Shown here piece by piece: positions 63,801 to 64,000 of a stretch of 64,000 nt of DNA. The position numbers were made by a program, and so were the translations under genes. This DNA comes from F23-D06 sp963603365 (GTDB lineage Bacteria; Bacteroidota; Bacteroidia; Bacteroidales; WCHB1-69). The notes under the pieces were generated by a model, which did not search any database, was not told where the DNA came from, and saw only the letters and a list, made by a program, of their open reading frames with translations. The stretch lies in the NCBI GenBank assembly GCA_963603365.1, contig CAVCMI010000033.1, positions 1 through 64,000 of the forward strand, read 5' to 3'. Numbering within the stretch: the first letter of the stretch is position 1; every line of letters begins with the position of its first letter.

Positions 63801-64000
63801 CTCAGCTTGGTTTGACTGAGCAATTGGAAGTGCTTGTCCAGGTCATTGTCGTTGTAGAGCACGAAGCATTTTGCATTGATGTGAGGGTCTCTTCCGGCAC
63901 GTCCTGACTCTTGTATGTAGTTTTCCAAGGAGTCGGAGATGTCGTAGTGCACCACCAGCCCCACATCGCTTTTGTCAACGCCCATGCCAAAGGCGGAGGT
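60851..64000 (-). pseudogene. RecQ-UvrD fusion helicase, frame broken twice (5' partial)
   Basis: On the minus strand the frame is open from 64000 and reads RecQ helicase motifs (SAFGMGVDKSDVGLVVHYD, QESGRAGRD) and RecQ C-terminal helices to about 62825. There it is lost and resumes one frame over as KLEGGFLVLYNAMHIRRL, then a UvrD-like ATPase (ADPGSGKTRVLVHKL Walker A, TVLVIDEAQDM Walker B, GDDDQNIFEFRGAD). A second break near 61815 shifts the frame again; the remainder holds the UvrD C-terminal motifs STIHKAKGREFDNVYM and VAMTRAKRTL and ends at 60851. The pieces join in order into one known Bacteroidota RecQ-UvrD architecture. Single-base errors in the assembly are an alternative to real decay. 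Confidence 0.8.

Noticed and set aside
1..64000. CRISPR array or rRNA operon
   Set aside because: No regularly spaced direct repeats and no rRNA-like conserved sequence were seen; the only RNA gene found is tRNA-Ser.

Overview
The window comes from a Bacteroidota genome, most likely order Bacteroidales. The signs are type IX secretion C-terminal sorting domains on several secreted proteins, Bacteroidota -7 promoter boxes (TAnnTTTG) upstream of many genes, almost no Shine-Dalgarno sequences, DUF3078 and DUF4271 proteins, a HmuY-type haem uptake operon and a Bacteroidota-style TopA. The genus cannot be fixed from the sequence.

Layout. 1-1990: the 3' end of a large T9SS-secreted Fn3/CUB protein and a small secreted metal-binding protein. 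2018-10581 (minus): an Mpv17-like membrane protein, a DUF3078 outer-membrane protein, an arginase-fold protein, topA, a one-domain RibF-like protein and pheT. 10689-13551 (minus): yidD, rnpA, hemD, DUF4271 and a T9SS cargo protein. 13658-18889 (minus): a cyclic-2,3-diphosphoglycerate-synthetase-like GTPase, gpmA, panD, panC, and a HATPase/DRTGG/PHP trio. 18961-24452 (plus): thiL, ispG, a small membrane protein, mutL and an orphan ABC ATPase, followed by tRNA-Ser(TGA). 24922-26568 (minus): 3-hydroxybutyryl-CoA dehydrogenase and enoyl-CoA hydratase. 26771-36663 (plus): an S4 protein, then a lipoprotein and hmuYRSTUV for haem capture, outer-membrane import and CobN-like processing with an ExbB-like energy module. 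37141-46191 (plus): an M16 peptidase, an SDR/zinc-ribbon fusion, a FISUMP protein, a MurL-like PP-loop protein, a sugar nucleotidyltransferase and YifB. 46207-47241 (minus): type I asparaginase.

47242-58957 is a visibly A+T-richer island holding an antiphage system that fits BREX type 4: brxP (PAPS-reductase/DndC-like core, 4Fe-4S ferredoxin insert, DUF4007-like C-terminus), brxC (large P-loop ATPase), pglZ and a short brxL. It ends with a fifth gene whose central domain resembles the phosphorothioate-DNA-binding domain of ScoMcrA-type enzymes. There is no methyltransferase. My inference is that the system marks DNA with sulfur and that the fifth protein reads the mark. Just upstream lie a truncated, diverged copy of the brxP N-terminus, a REP-like palindrome and two perfect inverted repeats, one of them directly before the brxP start. 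These point to gene turnover and local regulation at this site.

59071-64000 (minus): a T9SS-secreted multidomain protein and a RecQ-UvrD fusion helicase whose reading frame is broken twice in this sequence. The helicase continues past the end of the window.
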